Below are positions 1 to 9,475 of a stretch of DNA of 64,000 nt, in pieces. The position numbers were made by a program, and so were the translations under genes. This DNA comes from Ottelia alismoides (lineage: Eukaryota > Streptophyta > Magnoliopsida > Alismatales > Hydrocharitaceae), in contig JAZKJV010004142.1 in the NCBI GenBank assembly GCA_037367405.1, forward strand, positions 186,001-250,000, written 5' to 3'. How positions within the stretch are numbered: position 1 is the first letter of the stretch; each line of letters starts with the position of its first letter. The notes under the pieces are model-generated. The model did not search any database. It had not been told where the DNA came from and was given only the letters and a program-made list of their open reading frames with translations.

Positions 1-3000
1 TTGGCGATCGCGTCATAACGCGCGACCATGATGTCTCGCGAATTGCCGACCACTTGTGTCCAAGCAATAATGGGCAGTCCAATAGCATCGATGGCGATAC
101 TAGGCTCTTCTGCACGGCTGTTGGGAACACCATTCTGCAAGCTGATGCCGCCACCCCGCGCGCTGCCCGCATACTCTGACCAACCCGCGATCGTATGCAG
201 TGCAACATAGACCTGCGGAGAACCTGAACGCTCGTCGATCCAAGTCACCCAAGGCCCAGCAGCGCTCACCGCGACAGCCGGCGCACTGGCTTCAGCGGGT
301 GAGCGACTAATGCCGCTGGCCGAGCCCGAACCATTTAGCTCTGTCCAACGACCGCTGCTAGTGATTCCATCGATGATGAACGTTGTGGCCTGTCCTGGTA
401 ACTGTGGTGGCCAGGCTGGCGGTTGTGGAATCGGTGGTTCAGCCGGTGGACTGCTTGGACGCAGACCAGGCGCCAGACCATCATTCGTTACCGCGCCGAC
501 GCCACCACCGATAAAGGTGTTCACGCCTGCTTCACCAAAACTCAAATCGTTGCCCAGCCCCGCGCGCAGCGTATCGTTGCCTGCGCCGGGTTCAGAGCCG
601 CCGGTACCAAAATCACCATACAAGTAGTTCACCGCTGCATCATCGCCGCTACCGGCTATGTTGAATGCATAGAGGGTGTCATTGCCGCCTGCGCCCACAA
701 GCACGTCGGAACCTGCATCACCGCTGAGCGTATCGTTCCCGTCGCCGCCATCAAGGATGTCATCGCCGGGACCACCTCCAAGCGTATCATTGCCGCCGCG
801 ACCATAGATACGATCCTGGCCCGCATCGCCACTTCCGAAATCTAGTCCCTCGCTACCGTAGAACACATCATCGCCCTGGCCGCCTGCGAATGTGGAACCA
901 GAACTTGCAGTGGCAACCAACACATCGTTACCGCCGTTGCCAAAGAAGACATCGAAACCGGACCCGCCATCCAGGTAGTCATCGCCAGCTCCACCGCGCA
1001 ACGTATCGTCGCCAGCGCCACCATATAGCCAGGCACTGCCTGTAAAGCTGGTGGCATCGAGAATGTTATTGCTCGCTCCGCTGGCCAGCGTTGCGAAGCG
1101 AATGCCACTAAGTGTGATGTTACCACCCAAGCCGCGAATCAGTTGCCCGTCACTCAACACGTGACTTGTATCGCGTGCACTGAACACACGATCATTGCCT
1201 AACCCGCCAGTAAGCACAGCCTCACCGGTCCACAACGAAACATCAAAGGTGTTGTCCAGTCGTATGCCAGTCACCAATGCCCGCGTTACATTCTCCAAGC
1301 GAATGCTGGTACCCTGCGATGTATTGAGATTGCCATCCGCCAAGTTAACATCGGCATCAACTATGGCACGGACCGCGTCCCCGGCAGCATTACCGACTAC
1401 GGTAGCGACGCCCCGAAAGTTGCTGACATCAAAAATCGCAGGTGTCGTCATCGAAGGATTGATCAGCCTGATTCTCTCGATCAGTTGATATACCTGTAGA
1501 CCGCGTCCCAGAATCGTCCCGTCGGTTAGTGTATGAACACCACTTAGGCTTTGTTCGAGCAGGTCATTGCCCGCCCCACCCGAGATTGTCTGATTGCCAT
1601 CGCCAGTGCGAATCAGATCGTCGCCGCCCGCACCTTGCAGCGTCTGAATGCCCGTGCCGCCGTAGATGAAGTCTGCATTGGCACCACCATCAATAGTTCC
1701 AGTTGCTACACCGCCATAGATCGTATCGTTGCCTGCTTCGCCATAGATCGTGTCCACGCCAGAGCCAGCATAAGTATTAACAAAGTTGGGTGGAGAATCA
1801 GGCCAGTTGGCTGGACGAGTCGTGAGTCCACTGCTGCCAAAAATCAAGTCATTGCCGATGCCACCGAAAATGGTATTGTTGCCTGAATCGGCATAGATAA
1901 TGTCATCGCCGCCATAGCCATAGACTGTATCGGTACCGCTACCTGCAAAGATCAGGTCGCCGACTTCGCCTCCGTAGAGCAGATCGTCATCGGCACCACC
2001 ATGGATTTCGGTGTAGTTATCGATACCACCATAAACCACATCATCGCCATCGCGAGCCATAACCAGGTTGCGCCCCGATTCGCCGGGCAGTGCATCGGGG
2101 ACTGATGCATAGATTAGGTCAGGGCCATTGCTTCCATAAAGAGAGTTATCGCCGCGTCCGCCGTGGATCGTGACGCCCTCATCGCCTTGGCCCCAAACGA
2201 TGTCGTTGTCTTGTTCGCCATAAAGTTGATCAGCTCCCCCACCGCCAAAGATTTGATCATTACCCCGTCCACCATAGATCAAGTCGATACCTGTACCGCC
2301 TTGTAGGAAGTCGCTGCCACCTTCTCCATCGATATTGTTGTAGCCATTGATGGCCGTAATGTTATCATCACCGGGACCTCCGTAGATCACAGCTTCATTG
2401 ATACCATCACTGCCACCAGCGACGATGATGTCATTCGCGATGCCTCCGTACAGCAGATCGCGACCGCCGCGTCCCACGATGCGATTGGGGCCACTCCCGC
2501 CTCGCAAGGTATCATCACCATCACCACCGACCAGGGTGACCGGTACGGTGACGGAGTCATCGATGTCGACAAAGTTGGTGCCTTCGCCTGCGTCTCCGTA
2601 AATTCGAAGCACCGGATTCTGAGCTGAACCGTAGAACTTGGTTTCACCAAATCCTCGCACACGATAGACACCAGGTGAGACTTGGGAGACTTCGATGCGC
2701 TCATCATCATCTTCACTAACACCCGGATTGCGACGCTCGGCGTAGGGTCCAATGTTCAATACCAGCGTCCCCGGTTGCAACGGCAGACCTTCGAAATCAA
2801 ACGTTGGAATGATCGTGGTAATCTCCGCCAATTCTGGATCGCGAGGGACGTTGCAGGAGTAGATACCAAAATCGAACAGGGTCGTGTCAGGCAGAATGGG
2901 AATGTCGGTACGTGCGCCAAACAACGTGAAGAATAGATTCACCCCGACCACTACTGCGCCACTCAAGTTCATGACGCAGGCGGGACCGTTGGCTAAGTTC

Positions 3001-6000
3001 TCGAGCAGCTCATCGAGGTGATAACGACCGTTGCGATCGATATTGTTCCAGCGAGCCTGTACATCTGCGCTCAACTGCCCTTCGACGCCTGCCTCGACTA
3101 TGGCAGGAATCCCGATGGCGGCTGTTAGCGTCACTCCCGGCCCCAAGGCGAACACAGGTGGTCCTGATTCACCGCGGTCTCGGAAATACAGACCGTCAAG
3201 GAAATTCTGCCCTTCACGCATGCCACGTGAGTCGAATCCCATGCCGATGTTGGCAGAGAACTCAAAATTGATCGAAGCATAGATCGACAGGGGAATCGGC
3301 CCGATGGGTGTTGGAATTGGAATCGTTGCCAAGTAGAGATCTGGGGTTTCCAAAGCCACGTCGAAAGGCGGCATATCCCAAGTGATAAAGGTAATGTCCC
3401 GACCAAATAGCAAAGAAACTATGTTTTGTGGATTCTCGAAAATCGGAAAACGAAAACCGATGCTATTCAAGTCATTATCCATGAGGTTCTGAGCGTCTGG
3501 GTCCGCGTTGCCCACCGCTGGCGAGACAGTACCATCACTGGTGGAGCTGAACAGAGGATCAGGAATAAAGACTCCAGCGCTAAACGGATCAATACCGTTG
3601 GGACGTTCGATACGCAGGTCGAAGTTACTATTGAACACATAAGATCCGAAGACCAAGCGGGCATCGGAATCAAAGGCCCGCAACTGGCTGATCAAGCTGT
3701 CAATCTCCGCGACAATCTCGACCACCTCGCGAACTGTCTCGGCTGTATCGCTTTCGCCCAAGAAATACTCCAGGGCTTCGATCCACGTGAGCGGTTCCTC
3801 ACCTATGGCCCGACGGAGGTCCGATAGCACGGGCACCTCTTCATTGAGACTCTCCAAGACCGGGCGAATCGGTTCGAGGTACTCGTCCGCCTGCTCTACG
3901 ATCGGCCGAATCATTCGGGCAATCGAGTCGCCAAGAGTGATGCCAATGTCATTGAAGCGTACTTGAGGTATGGCGCCTGGTTCATTCAACTCATCACCTG
4001 CCGAGAAGGTCTGAACAACCAGCAGGTCCGTGGTAAAGTCAGGCAGATCGGGATCACCAGTAATGGCATCCAAAGCGTTGGAGGCAACTGTCAAGCTGAT
4101 CGTCGACGTAGCACCGCCGGTACCCAGCAAAATGTCCATTTCATCCGCAAACAGCGACGTGTCAACTTGATCGATCGACAGTCGATTATCAACATCGATG
4201 AAGGTCGCATTGACGCGTCCGGAGGCTCGTGTTTCGGTCTGACCAGACGCGTTGGCCTTCGGTGTGGCTGAAACCGGCACCGCCATCAACTGCGTTTGCA
4301 TCGTACTGCCTAGAGCCAACTCGGCAGCGATATCCAGCTTGAACTGCGGACCCTCAGGCTCTTCTGGCAATCGCTGGACGATAAAGTAAAAGCCCTCCGT
4401 TAGACTGAGCCCAAAACCAAGCAGCAGGTCATAATCGAATTCAATGTTCACTTGGCCACCGTTGGCCACATTAAAGTTCAGTCCCAGCAGATCGGCATCG
4501 AACTGGCTCTGGTACATATCGGTGCCGCGAATACGAAAGCGGACTTCAGGTGAGCCGGTGCTGGTGACTTCGAGACTGCCCGCAACCAGAATCGAGTTTA
4601 AAGCCGTTTCAACATTAGCAAACAAGGCATTGCGCAGTTGAATCGAGTCGACAGCGCCATTGGCAGAGATCGCATTGACGACCGCCGAGTAGAACTGCGC
4701 GTCGAGCACATTGATGAAACCCGCATCAATGTTCGTGCCAGGAGCGATCAATGGGAACCGATCGAGTATTTCATTGCGCACCAGCTCCTTCAGCCGCTCA
4801 TTGAACAGTTCGATACCTTCGGTCAACAAGGAAAAATCATAGGGCGAACTTTGGAGCGTCGGAATCAGGTCTGGGGGAACAGTGACGACCGGCTCGGCAG
4901 GTGGGCTGGTCGTCGGTACCGTCCAGGTGGCTGTGATGTTTCCGCGATCGTTGCCAGTGATGTAGACCGGAAATGTCGCATCCAACTTCGCGCTGACAGC
5001 CGAGTGATTCAAGCTGCTTGCAGCGGATGCCATTGGGATATTGCCAATGTCGTTGGTATTGGGAGTTGTGTTCAGCGTGACGTTGAAACGAGCGGGCGTC
5101 GCATTGGACGTTGTTCGCAATAGAATCGATGTGGGCTCGGACGGGTGACCGAGATTCACAGCCACACCACCTACGTTAGCGGCGTAGACAGGGCCGCTCA
5201 CCGCCATCGTCGCCGTAGAGTTGAAGCGACTGGTATCTTGCAAGAAAGGTGTATCGGTCGTGAAGTTAAAGCCGAAATTGAATTGGAAATCACGAGTGGC
5301 TGAAAGTGTAAGCGTGGTGTTTTCGCCAAAACGCAGCGAGCCCAGTCCCTGGTTGTCCGACAGATCAATATTGGTGAGCGGCACAGCTCGAGCCATTGGA
5401 TCCGTCCATGTCATCCCAACCAGCATGGCTTGCTCGAAACCATCCAACCGCGCATTGGTGAAAGAACCAGTAACCGTGCCTACGCCCATCGCCGTGGCAA
5501 AAGCGCTCGCCAACTGAATCAATGACGGCGTTACATTAGTCAGTTGATCGCGCACATTGTTCAGCGGAAACATATCGATGCCAGGCTCGTTGACCTTAGC
5601 GATAGCCGCATTGTACGGAGCGATCGAAGCGATGATCACACTCGCCAGATTCACAGGTACGGGAAGATCATTGCGCTCGGCATTGAGCGAGGCAATGCGC
5701 AGGCGGTGAAAGACATCGATCAGATCCTTGGCATTCCCGTTCAGCACCGCATCTGGCAACGTTGCAATCGCATCGCTCAAGTTCTCGACGATGGCCTGCG
5801 TAGCCAACTTGAGAGCCAATCCAGCGCGAGCTTCCAGATCAACGATGGCGCTTCGTATCCGTTGACTAACGCCCAGAATGTCATCCAGACTTTGATCGAT
5901 CAGCGGCAGGTCACTGGTCAGCGATCGCAAGTGATCCTGTTCAAAAAGATCCAAGATGCCTCGCACTGTGCCAATAAAATCTTCCAATCGAAAATCAGCG

Positions 6001-8852
6001 ATCGGGGCCAGTCGTTGCTGAAAGACTGAGTTGAGCGTCGCAGCAATCGCAGGAGCTGCACTTGTACCTCGCACTCGCAACTCAACGTCAGCCGCGTCAC
6101 CAGCTTGGGCCTCGACGCTCAACGCATAAAACCCGCTGGTCATTAGCGCTAGTCGATTGCCTTCACGCCTAGCGACTACATTCCCATCCAAACGCGTGCC
6201 GTTGAGCGCAGTGTTTACATCAGCCACCAAGTCATCGATGCTTTGATTGGTAGCATCGACTGGCACAGTGAGCAGAACAGGGTCGCCCGTGCCCCAGCGA
6301 ATCGACATGTTGGCGGGCGTCGTCAAGCGACCATTGGCTGGTAAATCCCCAACACTGATTAAACGCGTCGCCCACTGATTGGGTGTCGATAGGGTTAAAC
6401 CAAAGGACGCTGGATTGGAGGGCGTAACGCCTAGCGCCGAAGCAACCGTGGTGACGAAGTTGCCATTCAGCGTAGAAGTTGGAGTGGGTATGGTCACATC
6501 GCCAGCCACGATGTTCTTTAACTCATACAGCCCCATGGTACGATTTAGAGTCCCATTGGCGCTGGCTGAAATGTTCATTGAGCCCGTCGTAACGTCCACT
6601 GGCAGAATCCCAAGAGCGGCTGGTCCGGTCAGCGTCGATGTGGCTACGTTCGTATTCAATTGCAACTGCGCACCACTGGCGAGGGATAAAGCGCGATCCC
6701 AATTCGTCAGCAAGCCAACGCCGACTATTTGCAGTTCTGTAACCGCTGGGTTACCAGCATTAGCATCGACCAACAAGCCAGTGCCCGTCCCAGATATCAA
6801 CGTCAGCCTTGATGCATTGCGTCCAGCTAACAACTTGTCTTTCAAACTCGTCTGGGCAATGGCGCTGTTGATATCTGCGACGAGATCATCGATGGATGTA
6901 TTTGTCGTGTCGCGAGGCACGGTCACATGCACCTGAGGCGCACCGTCAATCGATACGCGGAAGGTTGCAGGTCCGCTCAACACACCGTTGGCGGGTGCAT
7001 CACCAGTGGCCGTTAACACCGATTGCAGTTGATCCAATTCAACTGCCACGCGACCATCGAAGTTAGGCGTCACTGTAAATGTGGCCGATGCAGGTGTCGT
7101 GATCGACAGCGGCCCCAGTCCAGCTTCGAACTGCAGCGGCACAGTCATTGACTGCGGTGCACCAACGGCTCGCGAGCGAAACGAGAGTTGGTTGGTGACG
7201 GTATCATAGCTGGGCTGGATATTGGCTAGGCCTGAGTTTTGAGCCAGCAGTGTGCTAAAGGACTGCAAGGAATCGAACTTGTAATCCTGTCGGCTCACCG
7301 ATCCAGGGCTAATTCCCAGATTGGTACTGATCGAGTTACTGTTGTTCGCGAACAGAATCTCGAGCTTGGTAATCGCCGGATCTACCGCTCGAAACGTAAA
7401 GAAGCTTTCACCTATAGCATTCGTGGAAATGCCTGCTGTAATGCGTGAACGGATCGATTGCGGCAGGAAACGTTGTACAAAACTAGCGATCGGTTCGCCG
7501 GGCCCTTGACTGGTACGTGGTACGGTAACGTTCACTTGCTCATCATTATTGATGCGCACGGTGAAGACGGCATCATTGGCCAGCGCAAAACCTGTCCCTA
7601 GACTCATCGGTTTCGCCCCTTGCACCAAGGGATCGTACAGCGTGCGTGCCAGCCAAGCCATTGTCCATTGCAAGTCGACCACATCGCTGGTCAGGACGCG
7701 TGTGTATCCAAAGCCACCCAAGCCTGGATTCACATCCATCTCCGGCGCTAGATCGTCCAACGCCCTACCCGTGCGCGTTAATGCAGTGATCAGTCCCGAG
7801 GCTGGCAAATGTTGAAAGTTCTGCAGTTCACGGAAACTTTCGTTCGGCGTCGCGCCAATCAAACCTGCGCCAGCGAAGACATTGGAGGATAACAACTGCA
7901 AAGTTGGAGTTGAACCTAGGCTGGCCGCATTAAAGGTTTGACTGCCTAACGTAGCTGTTATTGGCAGTGCTCCTGACAAAGTAGATTGAGTGGTTTGTTG
8001 AAAAGCGATGACGTCCATCGGATTCTGTTTCAGTTCAGCCAGGGTGATGTTGCCATGCGGATCCAGATCGATATTGGCCAGCGAAACGGAAACCCGCGCA
8101 TCAAGGTCAAGGCTTCCGCCAACTAACTGCGACGCCAGCAGTCCGATCTTCGCATTGCCGCTGAGATTGTTACCATCAACGGATGTACCCAACGAGAAAT
8201 TGGTTGGACGAATGAAAAAAGCTTCATCGCTAGTCAATCCAGGCATCAAGTTGAGACCGAAGGTCAGCGATAATTGCAATTGACTGCTTACGGCCAGCGG
8301 CAGAGAAGACTCTACTGTCAGGCCCGCATGAGCTACATTGGAACCAAAGTCTACCGGAATGGTCAGTGGATTCTGACGTTGAACCGCGATGTCCGCTGTA
8401 AATCGCAACTCGTTGCGACCTGGTCCAGTTACTAAGCCACCGGTAACACTCGCCGGATTGACGGTGATCGTTAGGTCGCCGGTCGTGCGTGCGAGTCCTC
8501 GAATCGCGTTGACGAACTGATCGGTATTCACGGCGGATTGCGATGTCGTATTCAGGTGCGTGACGATACCGGTATTGATCATTTGAGCAACATTGGCCGA
8601 CTGGCCGACCGATAGCCCAGTGATCGCTAATGGTGAACTCAATTGCGCCGTTTCGGCCAGATCGTCAGTCCAGTTGGCGAGGTAACTCAAGCCGTTGATG
8701 AGATCCTGACGCTGTGACGCCGACAACGGATCACCGTTGAGGGCCAGCCGTGTTTCGAGGGCCTCGATGATCAACAGGCGATTCGACAGACTATCCAGTC
8801 GCCGAGTAGGAACTTGCCGATGTCGTCTTGACGAAAGGTTCTTTTGGGGCAT
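1..8852 (-). CDS. Giant secreted protein with LEPR-like N-terminus and RTX-type Ca-binding repeats (partial, C-terminus cut by window edge)
   Basis: One frame stays open in every stretch I translated, giving at least 2950 residues and running off the left edge. The ATG at 8852 is followed within about 40 residues by IEALETRLALNG, a variant of the planctomycete LEPR-XLL motif found at the start of giant surface proteins. Residues of roughly 60-2060 are repeated beta-rich segments rich in Asn, Thr and Leu, with several similar units that recall large adhesin-like proteins. Roughly residues 2090-2770 hold dozens of GGxGxDxLxG-type nonapeptides (for example GGPGDDILDG and GGAGDDTLRG), the calcium-binding beta-roll of RTX/hemolysin-type repeats. 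A Pro-rich linker follows, then a segment with WVTWIDERSGSPQVYVA that resembles a beta-propeller blade. The likely role is a calcium-stabilised exported surface or adhesion protein. The RTX repeats do not imply toxicity, and no toxin catalytic domain was seen. The start has only a weak Shine-Dalgarno (GAG). Confidence 0.88.
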   Translation of the reverse strand, partial: MPQKNLSSRRHRQVPTRRLDSLSNRLLIIEALETRLALNGDPLSASQRQDLINGLSYLANWTDDLAETAQLSSPLAITGLSVGQSANVAQMINTGIVTHLNTTSQSAVNTDQFVNAIRGLARTTGDLTITVNPASVTGGLVTGPGRNELRFTADIAVQRQNPLTIPVDFGSNVAHAGLTVESSLPLAVSSQLQLSLTFGLNLMPGLTSDEAFFIRPTNFSLGTSVDGNNLSGNAKIGLLASQLVGGSLDLDARVSVSLANIDLDPHGNITLAELKQNPMDVIAFQQTTQSTLSGALPITATLGSQTFNAASLGSTPTLQLLSSNVFAGAGLIGATPNESFRELQNFQHLPASGLITALTRTGRALDDLAPEMDVNPGLGGFGYTRVLTSDVVDLQWTMAWLARTLYDPLVQGAKPMSLGTGFALANDAVFTVRINNDEQVNVTVPRTSQGPGEPIASFVQRFLPQSIRSRITAGISTNAIGESFFTFRAVDPAITKLEILFANNSNSISTNLGISPGSVSRQDYKFDSLQSFSTLLAQNSGLANIQPSYDTVTNQLSFRSRAVGAPQSMTVPLQFEAGLGPLSITTPASATFTVTPNFDGRVAVELDQLQSVLTATGDAPANGVLSGPATFRVSIDGAPQVHVTVPRDTTNTSIDDLVADINSAIAQTSLKDKLLAGRNASRLTLISGTGTGLLVDANAGNPAVTELQIVGVGLLTNWDRALSLASGAQLQLNTNVATSTLTGPAALGILPVDVTTGSMNISASANGTLNRTMGLYELKNIVAGDVTIPTPTSTLNGNFVTTVASALGVTPSNPASFGLTLSTPNQWATRLISVGDLPANGRLTTPANMSIRWGTGDPVLLTVPVDATNQSIDDLVADVNTALNGTRLDGNVVARREGNRLALMTSGFYALSVEAQAGDAADVELRVRGTSAAPAIAATLNSVFQQRLAPIADFRLEDFIGTVRGILDLFEQDHLRSLTSDLPLIDQSLDDILGVSQRIRSAIVDLEARAGLALKLATQAIVENLSDAIATLPDAVLNGNAKDLIDVFHRLRIASLNAERNDLPVPVNLASVIIASIAPYNAAIAKVNEPGIDMFPLNNVRDQLTNVTPSLIQLASAFATAMGVGTVTGSFTNARLDGFEQAMLVGMTWTDPMARAVPLTNIDLSDNQGLGSLRFGENTTLTLSATRDFQFNFGFNFTTDTPFLQDTSRFNSTATMAVSGPVYAANVGGVAVNLGHPSEPTSILLRTTSNATPARFNVTLNTTPNTNDIGNIPMASAASSLNHSAVSAKLDATFPVYITGNDRGNITATWTVPTTSPPAEPVVTVPPDLIPTLQSSPYDFSLLTEGIELFNERLKELVRNEILDRFPLIAPGTNIDAGFINVLDAQFYSAVVNAISANGAVDSIQLRNALFANVETALNSILVAGSLEVTSTGSPEVRFRIRGTDMYQSQFDADLLGLNFNVANGGQVNIEFDYDLLLGFGLSLTEGFYFIVQRLPEEPEGPQFKLDIAAELALGSTMQTQLMAVPVSATPKANASGQTETRASGRVNATFIDVDNRLSIDQVDTSLFADEMDILLGTGGATSTISLTVASNALDAITGDPDLPDFTTDLLVVQTFSAGDELNEPGAIPQVRFNDIGITLGDSIARMIRPIVEQADEYLEPIRPVLESLNEEVPVLSDLRRAIGEEPLTWIEALEYFLGESDTAETVREVVEIVAEIDSLISQLRAFDSDARLVFGSYVFNSNFDLRIERPNGIDPFSAGVFIPDPLFSSTSDGTVSPAVGNADPDAQNLMDNDLNSIGFRFPIFENPQNIVSLLFGRDITFITWDMPPFDVALETPDLYLATIPIPTPIGPIPLSIYASINFEFSANIGMGFDSRGMREGQNFLDGLYFRDRGESGPPVFALGPGVTLTAAIGIPAIVEAGVEGQLSADVQARWNNIDRNGRYHLDELLENLANGPACVMNLSGAVVVGVNLFFTLFGARTDIPILPDTTLFDFGIYSCNVPRDPELAEITTIIPTFDFEGLPLQPGTLVLNIGPYAERRNPGVSEDDDERIEVSQVSPGVYRVRGFGETKFYGSAQNPVLRIYGDAGEGTNFVDIDDSVTVPVTLVGGDGDDTLRGGSGPNRIVGRGGRDLLYGGIANDIIVAGGSDGINEAVIYGGPGDDNITAINGYNNIDGEGGSDFLQGGTGIDLIYGGRGNDQIFGGGGADQLYGEQDNDIVWGQGDEGVTIHGGRGDNSLYGSNGPDLIYASVPDALPGESGRNLVMARDGDDVVYGGIDNYTEIHGGADDDLLYGGEVGDLIFAGSGTDTVYGYGGDDIIYADSGNNTIFGGIGNDLIFGSSGLTTRPANWPDSPPNFVNTYAGSGVDTIYGEAGNDTIYGGVATGTIDGGANADFIYGGTGIQTLQGAGGDDLIRTGDGNQTISGGAGNDLLEQSLSGVHTLTDGTILGRGLQVYQLIERIRLINPSMTTPAIFDVSNFRGVATVVGNAAGDAVRAIVDADVNLADGNLNTSQGTSIRLENVTRALVTGIRLDNTFDVSLWTGEAVLTGGLGNDRVFSARDTSHVLSDGQLIRGLGGNITLSGIRFATLASGASNNILDATSFTGSAWLYGGAGDDTLRGGAGDDYLDGGSGFDVFFGNGGNDVLVATASSGSTFAGGQGDDVFYGSEGLDFGSGDAGQDRIYGRGGNDTLGGGPGDDILDGGDGNDTLSGDAGSDVLVGAGGNDTLYAFNIAGSGDDAAVNYLYGDFGTGGSEPGAGNDTLRAGLGNDLSFGEAGVNTFIGGGVGAVTNDGLAPGLRPSSPPAEPPIPQPPAWPPQLPGQATTFIIDGITSSGRWTELNGSGSASGISRSPAEASAPAVAVSAAGPWVTWIDERSGSPQVYVALHTIAGWSEYAGSARGGGISLQNGVPNSRAEEPSIAIDAIGLPIIAWTQVVGNSRDIMVARYDAIA

Positions 8853-9475
8853 TTTTGAGCTCAATGGCGGATTTGAGAGGAACTTGCGGATGGAGTCCTA
8901 TTTGTTCCTATTCCTCAGTGAGCCCTACTTGTTACATGGAATCGCTGTGTTTTTAAGATATATTTCGAATTCAAATACTTGCGGTTCGGAAGGGGTCGGG
9001 AGGCGCGCGAACTTGGCTAAACGCCTTCTGGCTTGTCCCGATGGGTTCACGTTTGGCAACCAGCAGAACCGGGATCGACCGCGAGAGCTTGCCTTCTGGC
9101 TTGTCCAGATGGAAGCGCATCTTTAATCGCGAACGTTACTCCGTGAACCAAACCCGAAATCATTGGGACAATCGCCCGAATGGCGTTCCATATGCCGATC
9201 CATTCAATGACTCCTTCGCGCCATCAACATTCTGGTTTCCAAACGTGAACCCATCGGGACAAGCCCGAAGGAGATCACTCAGCTTGGCCAAGCCCAAGTG
9301 GGAGCAAGGCTTGAGATCGAAAGCAATGGACAGTGGTACCGCGGCTTTGTAACAGAAACAGACGGTCAGCGACTCCGTGCTCACTCTGCCGCAGCCTCGA
9401 TGCCAGTCTCTGGCAGGCCACCCCGAGATTGTTCAGACATCGGGCTGATTGGGTTCGAACAAAGGACGATTGCAG
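8853..9475. other. Intergenic region with inverted repeat
   Basis: About 620 bases lie between the start of the giant minus-strand gene and the end of the upstream lipoprotein gene. I see no convincing gene. The stretch holds an imperfect inverted repeat of about 39 bases (described separately) and a third partial copy of the same motif near 9090-9110. The promoter for the giant gene should be in the part close to 8853, but no clear -35/-10 pair stands out. Confidence 0.6.
9023..9273. repeat. Inverted repeat pair (arms 9023-9061 and 9235-9273)
   Basis: The left arm contains GGCTTGTCCCGATGGGTTCA. The right arm contains its reverse complement, with only a few mismatches over about 39 bases. 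The loop is about 170 bases and contains a further partial copy (GCCTTCTGGCTTGTCCAGAT near 9091). No transposase is present. It looks like a small non-autonomous palindromic element or the remains of one. Confidence 0.7.

Noticed and set aside
842..1126. Open frames on both strands across 1-8850
   Set aside because: They are shadows of the giant minus-strand gene, whose repeats in another frame give long frames without starts or ribosome sites.
2000..2600. Toxin function for the RTX-repeat protein
   Set aside because: Only calcium-binding repeats are present; no acyltransferase, toxin core or protease domain was found, and such repeats are common in harmless surface proteins.
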